A program made the position numbers and the translations under genes. Positions 26,482 to 34,615 of a stretch of DNA of 64,000 nucleotides are shown piece after piece. The notes beneath the pieces were generated by a model that was given only the letters and a program-made list of their open reading frames with translations, made no database searches and was not told the DNA's origin. Source of the DNA: Membranihabitans maritimus (GTDB lineage: Bacteria; Bacteroidota; Bacteroidia; Chitinophagales; Saprospiraceae); contig NZ_JAJSLW010000020.1 in NCBI RefSeq assembly GCF_021729145.1, positions 28,109 to 92,108 on the forward strand, in the 5' to 3' direction. Positions within the stretch are counted from its first letter, which is position 1; each line of letters starts with the position of its first letter.

Positions 26482-27144
26482 CTATTTCCTCTTATCCCCA
26501 GCCCCTTCATCAAAAGCAATCAAATTAAACAGTTCCCGCATCCGGCTACGGACACGGTTTCCATAGCGTTCTTCCAGTTCCTCGGCATTGAGGTTCGTAG
26601 TCGCGTGCGTCTTGATTTTATGTTTGGTCTGTAGGAAGAGCTCGTATCTGGATAACAGGACTTCACCCATCACATTCAGGTCCTTACCGTAGAACCTTCC
26701 GGAAGGTTCTACGCCCAGATCGTCAAAACAGAAAAACTTCGTGTTGCCATAGTCCTCGATGGTTTTAAAACCAAGATGATTAAAACTGAATGCAACATTC
26801 CGACAGGGAATCATTTCATACGGGCGTTGCAACGGTACTAAATGTCGTAAAAGTTTCATTAAACTGGTTTTACCGCACCCTACCGGGCCTGATAGTAAAA
26901 TGCCTTTCTCAATATCGATGTCGAATTTTTGGCAGTTTTCCTTGTCCTTGATGAAGTAGGAACAGAGCTTTAGCAAAATATCCTTGTCCTCTTCATAAAT
27001 TTTGAATTTCTTTCCAAAGAGGAGCTTTCCCTTGGCATTCAGATAAATTAGTATTCTCGGGAAATCGTAAAGCACGCATTTCCCGTCAAATTTGCCGAGC
27101 GAATATTCCACGCCGCCTTCGGTTATTTTAGAGGGGTTGTCCAT
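26482..27144 (-). CDS. DnaC/IstB-like AAA ATPase
   Basis: 220-aa AAA+ ATPase with Walker A LLSGPVGCGKTSLM (about 89-102), Walker B KFFCFDDLGVEP and an arginine-rich C-terminus with YGNRVRSRMRELF, the box typical of DnaC and IstB helicase loaders. It overlaps the upstream winged-helix protein by 17 bases. In conjugative elements such a pair probably loads the host replicative helicase for element replication after excision. That role is inferred; there is no transposase nearby to suggest an IstB role. Confidence 0.82.
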   Translation of the reverse strand: MDNPSKITEGGVEYSLGKFDGKCVLYDFPRILIYLNAKGKLLFGKKFKIYEEDKDILLKLCSYFIKDKENCQKFDIDIEKGILLSGPVGCGKTSLMKLLRHLVPLQRPYEMIPCRNVAFSFNHLGFKTIEDYGNTKFFCFDDLGVEPSGRFYGKDLNVMGEVLLSRYELFLQTKHKIKTHATTNLNAEELEERYGNRVRSRMRELFNLIAFDEGAGDKRK

Positions 27145-27880
27145 AATCCTTGGTTTTAGTGGTTTTAAGGTTGTCCCGATTTTGGGACGCTCCCTTTTTG
27201 TTTGGTTTGTTTTCTTCGGTAAATAATTCGGTTCTATCCATCCAATTTTTGGCTAGAGCCCGCCAATCACGTATTATTTTTCCATCGCTTGTTTTCCAAT
27301 TGTTGGCTTCATAGTGCGCAAAGAATTTTTTTCCTTCATCAGCATTAAAATTTTTTTCAACAAAAAAATCTAAAACGGCCTGCCTGCCCTTTGGTTGTTT
27401 ATTAATGTTTACTTGTTTGGTATTGTTTATATTAGATACCAATGCTTGTCCACTCAAGGGACGGTGCGGGTACACAGCTTGTCCGTTGGTGGGATGGTGT
27501 TGGTACACTACTGGTTCACGTATGGGATGGTACCGTTCCGCAAGCTGTTCCAATTCGGGATTGTACCGTCCCATATCCGGTTCATCACTTGTCCCGATAA
27601 TGGACATCTTGATTTTGCTACCTTTGTAAGGATTGTTCGATGGAAAATAAGATAGATAGTTCCACGAGTGCAGGTCGGTAACACAGCGATGATAGGTCGA
27701 TTTAGAACCTATTTTAGCCACGCGCATCAACTCTCGACGGTTCACAAAAAACTCATCGGCAAAACGGCTGCTGTTCCACTCTTGGAACAGCGCCATATAC
27801 AGGCTGATATGGGTCGGGTTCAAGCGGTCATCGAAAAAGAATTTTTCAAAAGCCGCGTTGAGTAGCTTTATATAATTCAT
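27128..27880 (-). CDS. Replication-initiation-like winged-helix protein
   Basis: 250-aa protein. The N-terminal 95 residues (NPTHISLYMALFQEWNSS, then RRELMRVAKIGSKSTYHRC) form a winged helix like those of Rep/DnaD-type proteins; residues 95-160 are low-complexity and proline-rich with several HHP/HRP units; the C-terminal KFFAHYEANNWKTSDG and DWRALAKNWMDR segment is a DnaD-type domain. It would mark an origin and hand over to the overlapping DnaC-like ATPase. It is encoded 3 bases after the excisionase-like gene, in one operon. No origin repeats were recognised. Confidence 0.75.
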   Translation of the reverse strand: MNYIKLLNAAFEKFFFDDRLNPTHISLYMALFQEWNSSRFADEFFVNRRELMRVAKIGSKSTYHRCVTDLHSWNYLSYFPSNNPYKGSKIKMSIIGTSDEPDMGRYNPELEQLAERYHPIREPVVYQHHPTNGQAVYPHRPLSGQALVSNINNTKQVNINKQPKGRQAVLDFFVEKNFNADEGKKFFAHYEANNWKTSDGKIIRDWRALAKNWMDRTELFTEENKPNKKGASQNRDNLKTTKTKDYGQPL

Positions 27881-27883
27881 CGC

Positions 27884-28168
27884 TTAAGAATTTAATCCGT
27901 GCTGCACACGGTTTGCAGACATTACATTCTGGATTTCTTCGGCATCGTAATAGATGATACCGCCCACTTTCGTGTATGGCAATGTGCCATTGACACGAAG
28001 ATTTTGAAGTGTTCCCGGACTGACCTGAAGCAGTTCCATTACATCGGAAGATTTCAGGTACTTTTTAAGTTTACCGGTTGCTTGTCGGGATAGGAGCTTT
28101 TTAATGTCATCGAGCAATTCCATTTTGAATTCCCGAAGATCGTCTGTGGTAATGATACTTGTTGGCAT
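27884..28168 (-). CDS. Excisionase-like helix-turn-helix protein
   Basis: 94-aa DNA-binding protein with a MerR/HTH_17-type winged helix at about residues 40-85 (KYLKSSDVMELLQVSPGTLQNL, PYTKVGGIIYYDAEEI). Such proteins are the first gene of the excision/replication operon in RteC-regulated Bacteroidetes elements and can act as excisionases. The long N-terminal helix contains ELLDDIKKLLSR. Upstream lie two CCCAAGT dyads and a copy of the GATTTGACTTTCGT motif, so control by RteC and binding of an Int/Xis-type protein are plausible. Confidence 0.8.
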   Translation of the reverse strand: MPTSIITTDDLREFKMELLDDIKKLLSRQATGKLKKYLKSSDVMELLQVSPGTLQNLRVNGTLPYTKVGGIIYYDAEEIQNVMSANRVQHGLNS

Positions 28169-28229
28169 AATAGAACGGTTTTAAATGAAAAGGGCTACCG
28201 CCTCAGTCTAAACTAATTTGATAGCCCCT

Positions 28230-28257
28230 CGCAGGATTTGACTTTCGTTCTACAAAT
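28230..28257. repeat. Copy of the motif found upstream of the integrase
   Basis: CGCAG-GATTTGACTTTCGT-n-ACAAAT here aligns with 3639-3666 beside int, about 25 of 28 bases identical with two small indels. It lies 62 bases upstream of the excisionase-like start codon. A shorter copy (TTTGACTTTCG) is at 8876-8886 in the transfer region. Confidence 0.65.
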
Positions 28258-28282
28258 TTGGGATAGTTTAATGGGTTTTATT

Positions 28283-28304
28283 CCCAAGTTATACCCAAGT
28301 TGGG
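28283..28304. promoter_or_regulatory. Candidate RteC operator, proximal copy
   Basis: CCCAAGT-TATACCCA-AGTTGGG, a 22-base element nearly identical to 28410-28431, about 115 bases upstream of the excisionase-like start. The outer arms form an imperfect dyad. RteC of CTnDOT activates the excision operon from inverted repeats in the equivalent position. Confidence 0.5.
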
Positions 28305-28409
28305 TGTTTTTATTTTCTCATTTTCAATGAGTTAAAATGGTTTTATTTGTTTGTTGTTCATTGGAAGGTCAACACTAAACAGCCATAAAAAAAATTAATT
28401 TTATTTTTT

Positions 28410-28431
28410 CCCAAGTCGTACCCAACTTGGG
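28410..28431. promoter_or_regulatory. Candidate RteC operator, distal copy
   Basis: CCCAAGT-N8-ACTTGGG, a perfect 7-bp dyad whose 8-base centre (CGTACCCA) closely matches the proximal copy. It lies 127 bases from it and 31 bases past the rteC stop codon. It could alternatively act as the hairpin that ends the rteC transcript, but there is no T-run on that side. Confidence 0.5.
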
Positions 28432-28462
28432 AGAAAATTTAACATTTTCAGGGTTGAATAAA

Positions 28463-29314
28463 TTAACCGTCGGTTTCTTCCATCCTTTGTAAAAGCGCAG
28501 ATTTTAGCCTATCGATAAATTTGGTCAGGTCTATCTTCCTTTCCCTGATTTCTAAAAAAGTCCTGTACACGTTACCAAGATTTAGGTCAAAAATACTTTC
28601 GCAAGCCGAAGCCATTTCTTTAATCCCGGCCGTTCCACTTTTTATGGCCCCAGAGGCTTGTAAAGCATATATCAATTCTATCAAATCTGTTTTTGAAGCA
28701 GTCCAGCTTAGCCGATCCCCGTTGGCCAAGGTATTTAATTCTCGCGATTTCCCATAAGATATATCTCTTAAATAGCTCAGTTCTTGAACATAATGGTTAA
28801 CTAAAAGATCATAAGCCATAATTTTAGCGACGGCGTTATCGTGGCTTGTAGAGAATTCGGAATCGGTATAAAAATGGGAGGTATTGGAAACCAAACTGAT
28901 TTTATCCTTTCCTCGCAAAAAATAAAATTCATCGAGAACCGTAGATTGCTCCCTATAATACTTTATGAAATCTATATTACGCCGGTTACTTTCTTGAAGT
29001 TTTTTTATTTCTGCGTCTATAAATTCCTGTTGGGATTTTATTGTTCCCGCAGGCCTATTTATCAAGAAATTATAGAGTTTAGCATAAAATTTTAACCGAC
29101 TGTATATGTAAGGTTTATGTTCTTTAAAGAATGTTATTTCGTCCTGTTGATTACTGAACTCATTTTGCCTTACACATATTCTTAATTTCTGTAAATACTG
29201 CCTGGAAATGGAAATTCCTTGCTCAACGTTGTTAAAATCGTTAAGATTGGATTCTACAACCCCCTTCATATCCTCTTTGTAATCATCTAATATTTTATGT
29301 ATTAATTTAAGCAA
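28463..29314 (-). CDS. rteC: RteC-domain regulator of excision
   Basis: 283-aa protein with the RteC domain: EITFFKEHKPYIYSRLKFYA (about 59-78), NRRNIDFIKYY, and the C-terminal LSWTASKTDLIELIYALQASG with IFDLNLGNVYRTFLEIRERK (about 205-265). In CTnDOT, RteC is the DNA-binding activator of the excision genes, itself switched on by a two-component pair RteA/RteB; no rteA/rteB is in this window. Here it lies directly upstream of the excisionase-like operon on the same strand. Length is normal. Start ATG at 29314 with AAAACATAT-like leader. Confidence 0.93.
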   Translation of the reverse strand: MLKLIHKILDDYKEDMKGVVESNLNDFNNVEQGISISRQYLQKLRICVRQNEFSNQQDEITFFKEHKPYIYSRLKFYAKLYNFLINRPAGTIKSQQEFIDAEIKKLQESNRRNIDFIKYYREQSTVLDEFYFLRGKDKISLVSNTSHFYTDSEFSTSHDNAVAKIMAYDLLVNHYVQELSYLRDISYGKSRELNTLANGDRLSWTASKTDLIELIYALQASGAIKSGTAGIKEMASACESIFDLNLGNVYRTFLEIRERKIDLTKFIDRLKSALLQRMEETDG

Positions 29315-29340
29315 AACATATATGGGGCTTTAGAATTCGG

Positions 29341-30597
29341 TTAATTATCAGTAAGTGATCTTTGGGTATTTTCGTTGGTAGGTTTGTAAAAGCTTTTATA
29401 AAAATACAGTAATCCAATAGCGGTCAGTATGATGATGCCGGCAATAATAAATGGGTAATAAAACCCACCTGCAATAAGCCAAGTCCCTATGACCGGCCCT
29501 AAAATCTGTCCCACACTATTTGCCGATGTTTGGATAGAAATATTGCTGCCCGCATTTTCTTTTGAAAGTAAGGAAACGGCCGAAAGTAGGTTCGGGGTTA
29601 CCAGAGCACCTCCTGTGGCAAATGTGATGATTAACACATAGACATAAAATTCGTTGTTGAAAAAAGGGAATGCGATCATTGAAATTCCCGAAATCAATAA
29701 TCCAGCTCCGATTTGTTGCTTTGCCGTTATCAATTTTTTACCGTAGGTCGCAAATACAGGTTGTAATACCGCCATTACAACCCCACAGAGCATAAAACCA
29801 ATGCCTATTTGAATACTGGTAAATGACAACTCGTCTTTTCCATAAATTGAAAAAACCGTTTCAAAGAGGGTGACTACAAACTGCATTACAAAAGAAAGCA
29901 GTAAAAGGACGATAAAGAACCTACTAAAACTAAAATTTAATTTTTGTTTTCCTGAAGCAAAATTGATTACTGGTGCTGTATTTTTAAGCCATTTAATAAG
30001 TATCATCATTACAATAAAGCCCAAAAGAGCTATCAGAAGAAATGGGATTGAAAAGCGATCCAGATGTAATATCCCTAATGAATATTTAAAATGTAGGTTG
30101 GTTTGGGATAGGAAGCTGCCTAAAACGGGTCCAAAAATAACCCCGGAACTTATAGCCACACCAGACCAAGCCATAATCTTGGTCCTATGCTTTCTAGAAG
30201 TGATATCACTAAGGTATGCATTACTGACAGGAATAACAGCCGATGTGAATATACCTCCAAGGATACGCGCTATATAGAGCATTGTAAGAGATGTTGCCAG
30301 TCCAGTAAGCAGTTGCATTACTATAAATCCAATTAATCCGACAATGATTATGGGTTTACGTCCATATTTATCGGATAACCTACCCCAGAGTATAGCGAAA
30401 AGAAGCTGAAAGAGCGGATAAATACTGGTCAATAAACCAATATGAAAGTTAATCGAATCAGTATCCAGGTTATCTCCTAAAGCAAGCCTTTCGGTATAGT
30501 ATGGAAGGATTGGTAATAAAATGCCATACCCAAGCATTACCATAAATAAACTCAGCAGGATCAAAATAATCCTGCCGAGCTTTCTTTTTTTGCTCAT
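29341..30597 (-). CDS. MFS transporter (TetA-like drug efflux family)
   Basis: 418-aa major facilitator with 12 predicted helices. The MFS loop 2-3 signature GRLSDKYGRKP is near residues 72-82 and LGRIILILLSLFMVMLGYG opens the protein. It resembles drug/proton antiporters of the TetA group, but no substrate can be assigned from sequence alone. Its start codon shares one base with the stop codon of the copper ATPase gene (TAATG), so it belongs to the metal operon and could export a metal complex. It is the last cargo gene before rteC. Confidence 0.85.
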   Translation of the reverse strand: MSKKRKLGRIILILLSLFMVMLGYGILLPILPYYTERLALGDNLDTDSINFHIGLLTSIYPLFQLLFAILWGRLSDKYGRKPIIIVGLIGFIVMQLLTGLATSLTMLYIARILGGIFTSAVIPVSNAYLSDITSRKHRTKIMAWSGVAISSGVIFGPVLGSFLSQTNLHFKYSLGILHLDRFSIPFLLIALLGFIVMMILIKWLKNTAPVINFASGKQKLNFSFSRFFIVLLLLSFVMQFVVTLFETVFSIYGKDELSFTSIQIGIGFMLCGVVMAVLQPVFATYGKKLITAKQQIGAGLLISGISMIAFPFFNNEFYVYVLIITFATGGALVTPNLLSAVSLLSKENAGSNISIQTSANSVGQILGPVIGTWLIAGGFYYPFIIAGIIILTAIGLLYFYKSFYKPTNENTQRSLTDN

Positions 30598-32753
30598 TAT
30601 TTCTTTCCAATTTTCTTTTTCAATAATTGAGCATTAATGGCCACAATAATTGTACTCAAACTCATAAGTACGGCTCCAACGGCTGGGCCTAAAACAAAAC
30701 CGGTAGAATAAAGCACCCCAGCAGCTAACGGAATGGCAATAACGTTGTAGCCCGTCGCCCAAACAAGATTCTGGATCATTTTATTGTAGGTAGCCTTGCC
30801 AAACAGAATCAAGTTAGCAATATCTTGTGGATTGCTATTTACCAAAATAATATCGGCGGTTTCGGCGGCTACGTCCGTGCCAGAACCTACCGCAATACCC
30901 ACATTCGCCTGGGCCAAAGCTGGGGCATCGTTCACTCCGTCGCCGGTCATTGCCACAAACTCTCCTTTACTTTCCAACTCTTTTACTATTTCCACTTTTT
31001 GATGTGGCAAAACTTCGGCGTAGTATCCATCCAATCCGAGTTTATCACTAACAGCTTTGGCAGTTCTTTCATTATCACCAGTAGCCATTAAAACTTTAAT
31101 ATTATTCTTTTTAAAGACCTTTATAGCTTCGGCAGATTCTGGTCTGATCTCATCGGCAAGCGCAATATATCCAGCCAATTCTCCATCAATCAGGACAAAA
31201 ACAACAGTTTCTGCGGCATCGCTATAAGCATCCTCGGGAATAATTATTTTTTCATCTCTTAAATAGCCCGGACTTACAACTTTTATTTGTTTCCCCTCTA
31301 CGTTGGCTTCAACCCCTTTACCGGTAATTGCGTTGAAGTTTTCTGGATTTGGAATAGCAACTTTGCCTTCTTTTACTTTTTTAATTATTCCAACGGCAAT
31401 AGGGTGTTCCGAGCTTTGCTCCAAAGCACTCGCAAATCGTAATATTTCCTCTTTCGAAAATTTTTCATCTACAGATTCAATGCGGGTAACCCCAAAGTCC
31501 CCTTTTGTAAGCGTTCCCGTTTTATCAAAAAGCAGAACTGAAATTTTGCGGGATTCTTCAAAGGCTGTCCTATTACGAATCAACAATCCGTTCTGTGCAG
31601 ATACAGCAGTAGAAATAGCGACTACTAATGGGATGGCAAGGCCTAAGGCGTGGGGACAGGCGATAATCATTACCGTTACCATACGCTCCAAAGCATACAC
31701 AAAAGGGAAGCCTAAAATCAGCCAAACCGCCAATGTACCAAATCCAATTCCCAATGCGATATAGGTAAGCCATTTTGCAGCCCTATCCGAGAGGTTTTGC
31801 ATTTTTGATTTGGACTTTTGTGCTTCTTCAACCATTGTGATGACCTTGTTGAGATAGCTGTCCTTTCTTGTATGCTCTACTTTTACCTTTAAACTGCCAT
31901 TACCATTTACCGAACCTCCAATTACTTTATCTTTTTCTTCTTTTTTTACTGGTTTAGATTCTCCGGTAAGCATAGATTCATTTAGATAACTGGAACCTTC
32001 TGTGATGATACCATCAGCAGGAACTTTTTCACCAGGCTTAACCAAAATTATATCGTCTTTTAATAAATCTTCCAATTGAATATCTTCAACGGTATCACCT
32101 TTTACACGATGTGCTTCGGCTGGCATCATACTTACCAAAAGCTGTAGGGCTTTTGAAGCTCCCAAGACGCTTTTCATCTCTATCCAGTGTCCTACTAACA
32201 TAATTGCGATAAGAGTAGCCAGTTCCCAGAAAAAATCAACTCCTTCTAAACCGAACACCGTTGCCGAACTATAAAAGTAAGCCACAGTAATGGCCATAGA
32301 AATAAGGGTCATCATTCCCGGTGCACCTTTTTTAACTTCGGACCAAAATCCGGTAATAAATGGCCAGCCGCCATAGAAATACACTACAGAAGAAAGGCCA
32401 AATAATATATATTGGTTTCCGGGAAGCAGGAACTCATACCCAATAAACCCTTGGATCATCGGGGAGATGATGAGGATGGGAATGGTCAAGATTAAGGTTA
32501 CCCAAAACCGTTTCCTGAAATCGGCAATCATCATTTTATGATGGTCGTGGCCGTGTTCTCCGTGCCCTGGATTATGACCTGAATGGCCACTATGACCCGA
32601 ATGGTCACTTTCATCCATTGCTTTGTTATGGCCGTGTTTTGTTTTTTCGACTAGGTTATCCTCTATTTCAGCTTCTTTTTTTGATGCCTCGTTCTTTGCA
32701 GGATCATTCCCTTTGCCATTATGTTCGTGATGATGATGTTCGTGATTTTCCAT
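30597..32753 (-). CDS. Copper-translocating P-type ATPase, CPH type (CopB-like)
   Basis: 718-aa P1B-type ATPase. The N-terminal ~75 residues are extremely His-rich (HEHHHHEHNGK, then GHSGHSGHNPGHGEHGHDHH) and replace the usual CxxC domain; the membrane motif is CPH in TVMIIACPHALGLAIP, and phosphorylation and hinge motifs DKTGTLTKG and GDGVND are intact. CPH plus His-rich N-terminus is typical of CopB-like exporters for Cu2+ or Ag+. It heads the MFS gene and follows a small conserved protein. It seems fully functional. Confidence 0.93.
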   Translation of the reverse strand: MENHEHHHHEHNGKGNDPAKNEASKKEAEIEDNLVEKTKHGHNKAMDESDHSGHSGHSGHNPGHGEHGHDHHKMMIADFRKRFWVTLILTIPILIISPMIQGFIGYEFLLPGNQYILFGLSSVVYFYGGWPFITGFWSEVKKGAPGMMTLISMAITVAYFYSSATVFGLEGVDFFWELATLIAIMLVGHWIEMKSVLGASKALQLLVSMMPAEAHRVKGDTVEDIQLEDLLKDDIILVKPGEKVPADGIITEGSSYLNESMLTGESKPVKKEEKDKVIGGSVNGNGSLKVKVEHTRKDSYLNKVITMVEEAQKSKSKMQNLSDRAAKWLTYIALGIGFGTLAVWLILGFPFVYALERMVTVMIIACPHALGLAIPLVVAISTAVSAQNGLLIRNRTAFEESRKISVLLFDKTGTLTKGDFGVTRIESVDEKFSKEEILRFASALEQSSEHPIAVGIIKKVKEGKVAIPNPENFNAITGKGVEANVEGKQIKVVSPGYLRDEKIIIPEDAYSDAAETVVFVLIDGELAGYIALADEIRPESAEAIKVFKKNNIKVLMATGDNERTAKAVSDKLGLDGYYAEVLPHQKVEIVKELESKGEFVAMTGDGVNDAPALAQANVGIAVGSGTDVAAETADIILVNSNPQDIANLILFGKATYNKMIQNLVWATGYNVIAIPLAAGVLYSTGFVLGPAVGAVLMSLSTIIVAINAQLLKKKIGKK

Positions 32754-32774
32754 AATTTTTGTTTTTGTTGATTT

Positions 32775-33068
32775 TTATCGTAATTTTTTTCTCATAGCTT
32801 CCGAAATGTTTTCGGCATAGACGCCATAGGCATCTACCAAAAGTCCTTTAATTCCATCTTTGGAAGATATAGCATATAAAATGCTATTATCGTCGGTACT
32901 GCTCATTCCTTCAAAGCGATAGGTTTTATCTACTTTAAAATCTTCAGGCCGGATTTCAATTTTCAAAGAAGGACATTCCAAGCATTCAGGCTTCAAATTG
33001 AAATCGTAGGGATAATCGTTTGCCTGTAAATCGTTTATGGCTTCTGAAAGTGTATCGTAATTTTTCAT
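32775..33068 (-). CDS. Small conserved protein (97 aa), copper-operon associated
   Basis: 97 aa, no signal peptide. The sequence begins KNYDTLSEAINDLQANDYPYDFNLKPECLECP and has a C-terminal DGIKGLLVDAYGVYAENIS segment. Such proteins are widespread in Flavobacteria and are often annotated as phosphoribosylpyrophosphate synthetase although they lack its active site; I would treat the function as unknown. The CLEC pair could bind a metal. It lies 7 bases after the exported protein gene and 22 bases before the ATPase. Confidence 0.65.
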   Translation of the reverse strand: MKNYDTLSEAINDLQANDYPYDFNLKPECLECPSLKIEIRPEDFKVDKTYRFEGMSSTDDNSILYAISSKDGIKGLLVDAYGVYAENISEAMRKKLR

Positions 33069-33074
33069 CTGTCT

Positions 33075-33719
33075 TTATTTATAGTTTATTGTAAAATAGC
33101 TGTTATCTGCTTCTGAAAATTTCTGAAAAGTCAATAATCCTTTTTCATTTAATTTTTCAATAACAGTATAATTGAATTGCTTGATGCGAATACCCCAGGC
33201 ATAGGCCTTAATATTTATTTTTGATTTAATAGTGTTTTTGCCAGCTTCTAATTTTCGGTCGTAAATTTTTATGATGCTTTTTGAACCGAAAAAATCCAGC
33301 AGTCCTGAATCAAAAGTCATTTCCAATTCTATATCTTCAAGGTTGTCCAAATCGTAGAGCTCTTTAAAATTTTCGGATGTGGTGTTGATTTCGGTTTCCT
33401 TTGATTTTGGGTTGGAAAATGGAAATGCCATTACCATTACACTGGCTTCGTTTGGTTTACAGCGATAGGTTGTTGTATATTTATCGGTAGATTTTTTGTC
33501 TTTGTCAAATAATTCTGTGATTACCTCAATTTCAAAATATCCATTTTCCTTTATCATTTTACCGGCTTCAAAAGTCTGTTTGTTGAGAAAAGTATCTTCT
33601 TTATCAAAATTTTCGCGAACCACAAATCTGCCTGAAATCTGCCCAATAAGCATTTCAGTTTGTCCAGTCATTGTGATGCTGAATAAAATAAATAGTACTA
33701 TGAAACTTTGCTTTCTCAT
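33075..33719 (-). CDS. Exported hypothetical protein (214 aa)
   Basis: 214-aa protein with a signal peptide (MRKQSFIVLFILFSITMTGQ) and no recognised domain; the remainder is rich in beta strands and charged residues and has few Cys or His, so it is not an obvious metal binder. Its ATG overlaps the stop of the PRPP synthetase gene (ATGA), showing that the two are translated together. Family and function are unknown to me. It may be a periplasmic component of the metabolic operon. Confidence 0.6.
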   Translation of the reverse strand: MRKQSFIVLFILFSITMTGQTEMLIGQISGRFVVRENFDKEDTFLNKQTFEAGKMIKENGYFEIEVITELFDKDKKSTDKYTTTYRCKPNEASVMVMAFPFSNPKSKETEINTTSENFKELYDLDNLEDIELEMTFDSGLLDFFGSKSIIKIYDRKLEAGKNTIKSKINIKAYAWGIRIKQFNYTVIEKLNEKGLLTFQKFSEADNSYFTINYK

Positions 33720-34609
33720 ATATGGTGCATTAATTTTTTTACCTCTTTTGCCATAATATCACTTAAATCTATTCCATTTGAAGAGTGTGGGATGGTATTG
33801 CAAGTCACTATTTTTTCTACTCCAGAATCCAATAAATCTTGATAGGCATTTCCTGAAAAAACGGCGTGAATGCCGACGCAAATAGGCGGTTTCATTCCTG
33901 CCTTTTTAAGATGTTGTACGGTTTCAATCATTGTTCGGGCTGTGGAAATAATGTCATCTACCAAAATGGGTGTAGCATCTTTATATATATCCACATCGGG
34001 AACAGAGACTTCTACATCACGGTCACCGTGACGCACCTTTTGTAATACCGTAAATGGTGCTCCTGCATTTTTGGCGACTTCTGAAACCCATTGTTCACTT
34101 TCAGAATCGGGACCGATAAGTACTGGGTTTTCGATATTTTCTTTAATCCATTCTGAAATCGCGTCGGCAGCGTGAATCACTTTATTTGGAATTTGATACA
34201 CTTCCCCCAACGAACTAATTCTGTGCAAGTGAGGGTCAACCGTAGTAATACTATCGGCAAAACCTGAAATCAATTTTCCGAAAAAACCAGAAGTTACTCC
34301 TTCACCTTCATTAAATACTTTGTCCTGCCGCATATACGCCAAATAGGGTGCTACCAAACAGGTACACATAGCTCCTAATGATTTGGCTGTGTGGCTTAAA
34401 AAATATAGTGGCAACAGTTTTTCGTCCGGTTCGTGCAAGGTGCATACCAGTACCACACATTTATCTTTAACATCAGACAATATGCGCGTGTATGATTCCC
34501 CGTCAGGGAATTTCCTTAATGTGGCCTGACCCACTTCAGCATCCATTTTTGTAGCCATTAGTTCTGTGAGTTCTTCATTTCCGGGAAGACTGAATAATAT
34601 TGTTTTCAT
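33716..34609 (-). CDS. prs: Ribose-phosphate pyrophosphokinase (PRPP synthetase)
   Basis: 297-aa PRPP synthetase-family enzyme, converting ribose 5-phosphate and ATP to PRPP and AMP. The N-terminal RKFPDGESYTRI, central YLAYMRQDKVF (ATP loop) and TTVDPHLHR, and the PRPP-loop LVDDIISTARTM are recognisable. It is shorter and more divergent than housekeeping Prs (about 310 aa), closer to archaeal and phosphorylase-associated forms. It lies 6 bases downstream of the AMP/thymidine phosphorylase gene, suggesting a shared nucleotide-ribose pathway. The host should also have its own chromosomal copy. Confidence 0.9.
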   Translation of the reverse strand: MKTILFSLPGNEELTELMATKMDAEVGQATLRKFPDGESYTRILSDVKDKCVVLVCTLHEPDEKLLPLYFLSHTAKSLGAMCTCLVAPYLAYMRQDKVFNEGEGVTSGFFGKLISGFADSITTVDPHLHRISSLGEVYQIPNKVIHAADAISEWIKENIENPVLIGPDSESEQWVSEVAKNAGAPFTVLQKVRHGDRDVEVSVPDVDIYKDATPILVDDIISTARTMIETVQHLKKAGMKPPICVGIHAVFSGNAYQDLLDSGVEKIVTCNTIPHSSNGIDLSDIMAKEVKKLMHHI

Positions 34610-34615
34610 AGTTTT

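Noticed and set aside
26482..27144. IstB of an insertion sequence
   Set aside because: No IstA transposase or terminal repeats; overlap with the winged-helix gene supports a helicase-loader role.
27395..27655. Plus-strand frames of 86 and 74 aa opposite the Rep-like gene
   Set aside because: Both mirror the repetitive proline-rich linker of the minus-strand gene and have no independent evidence.
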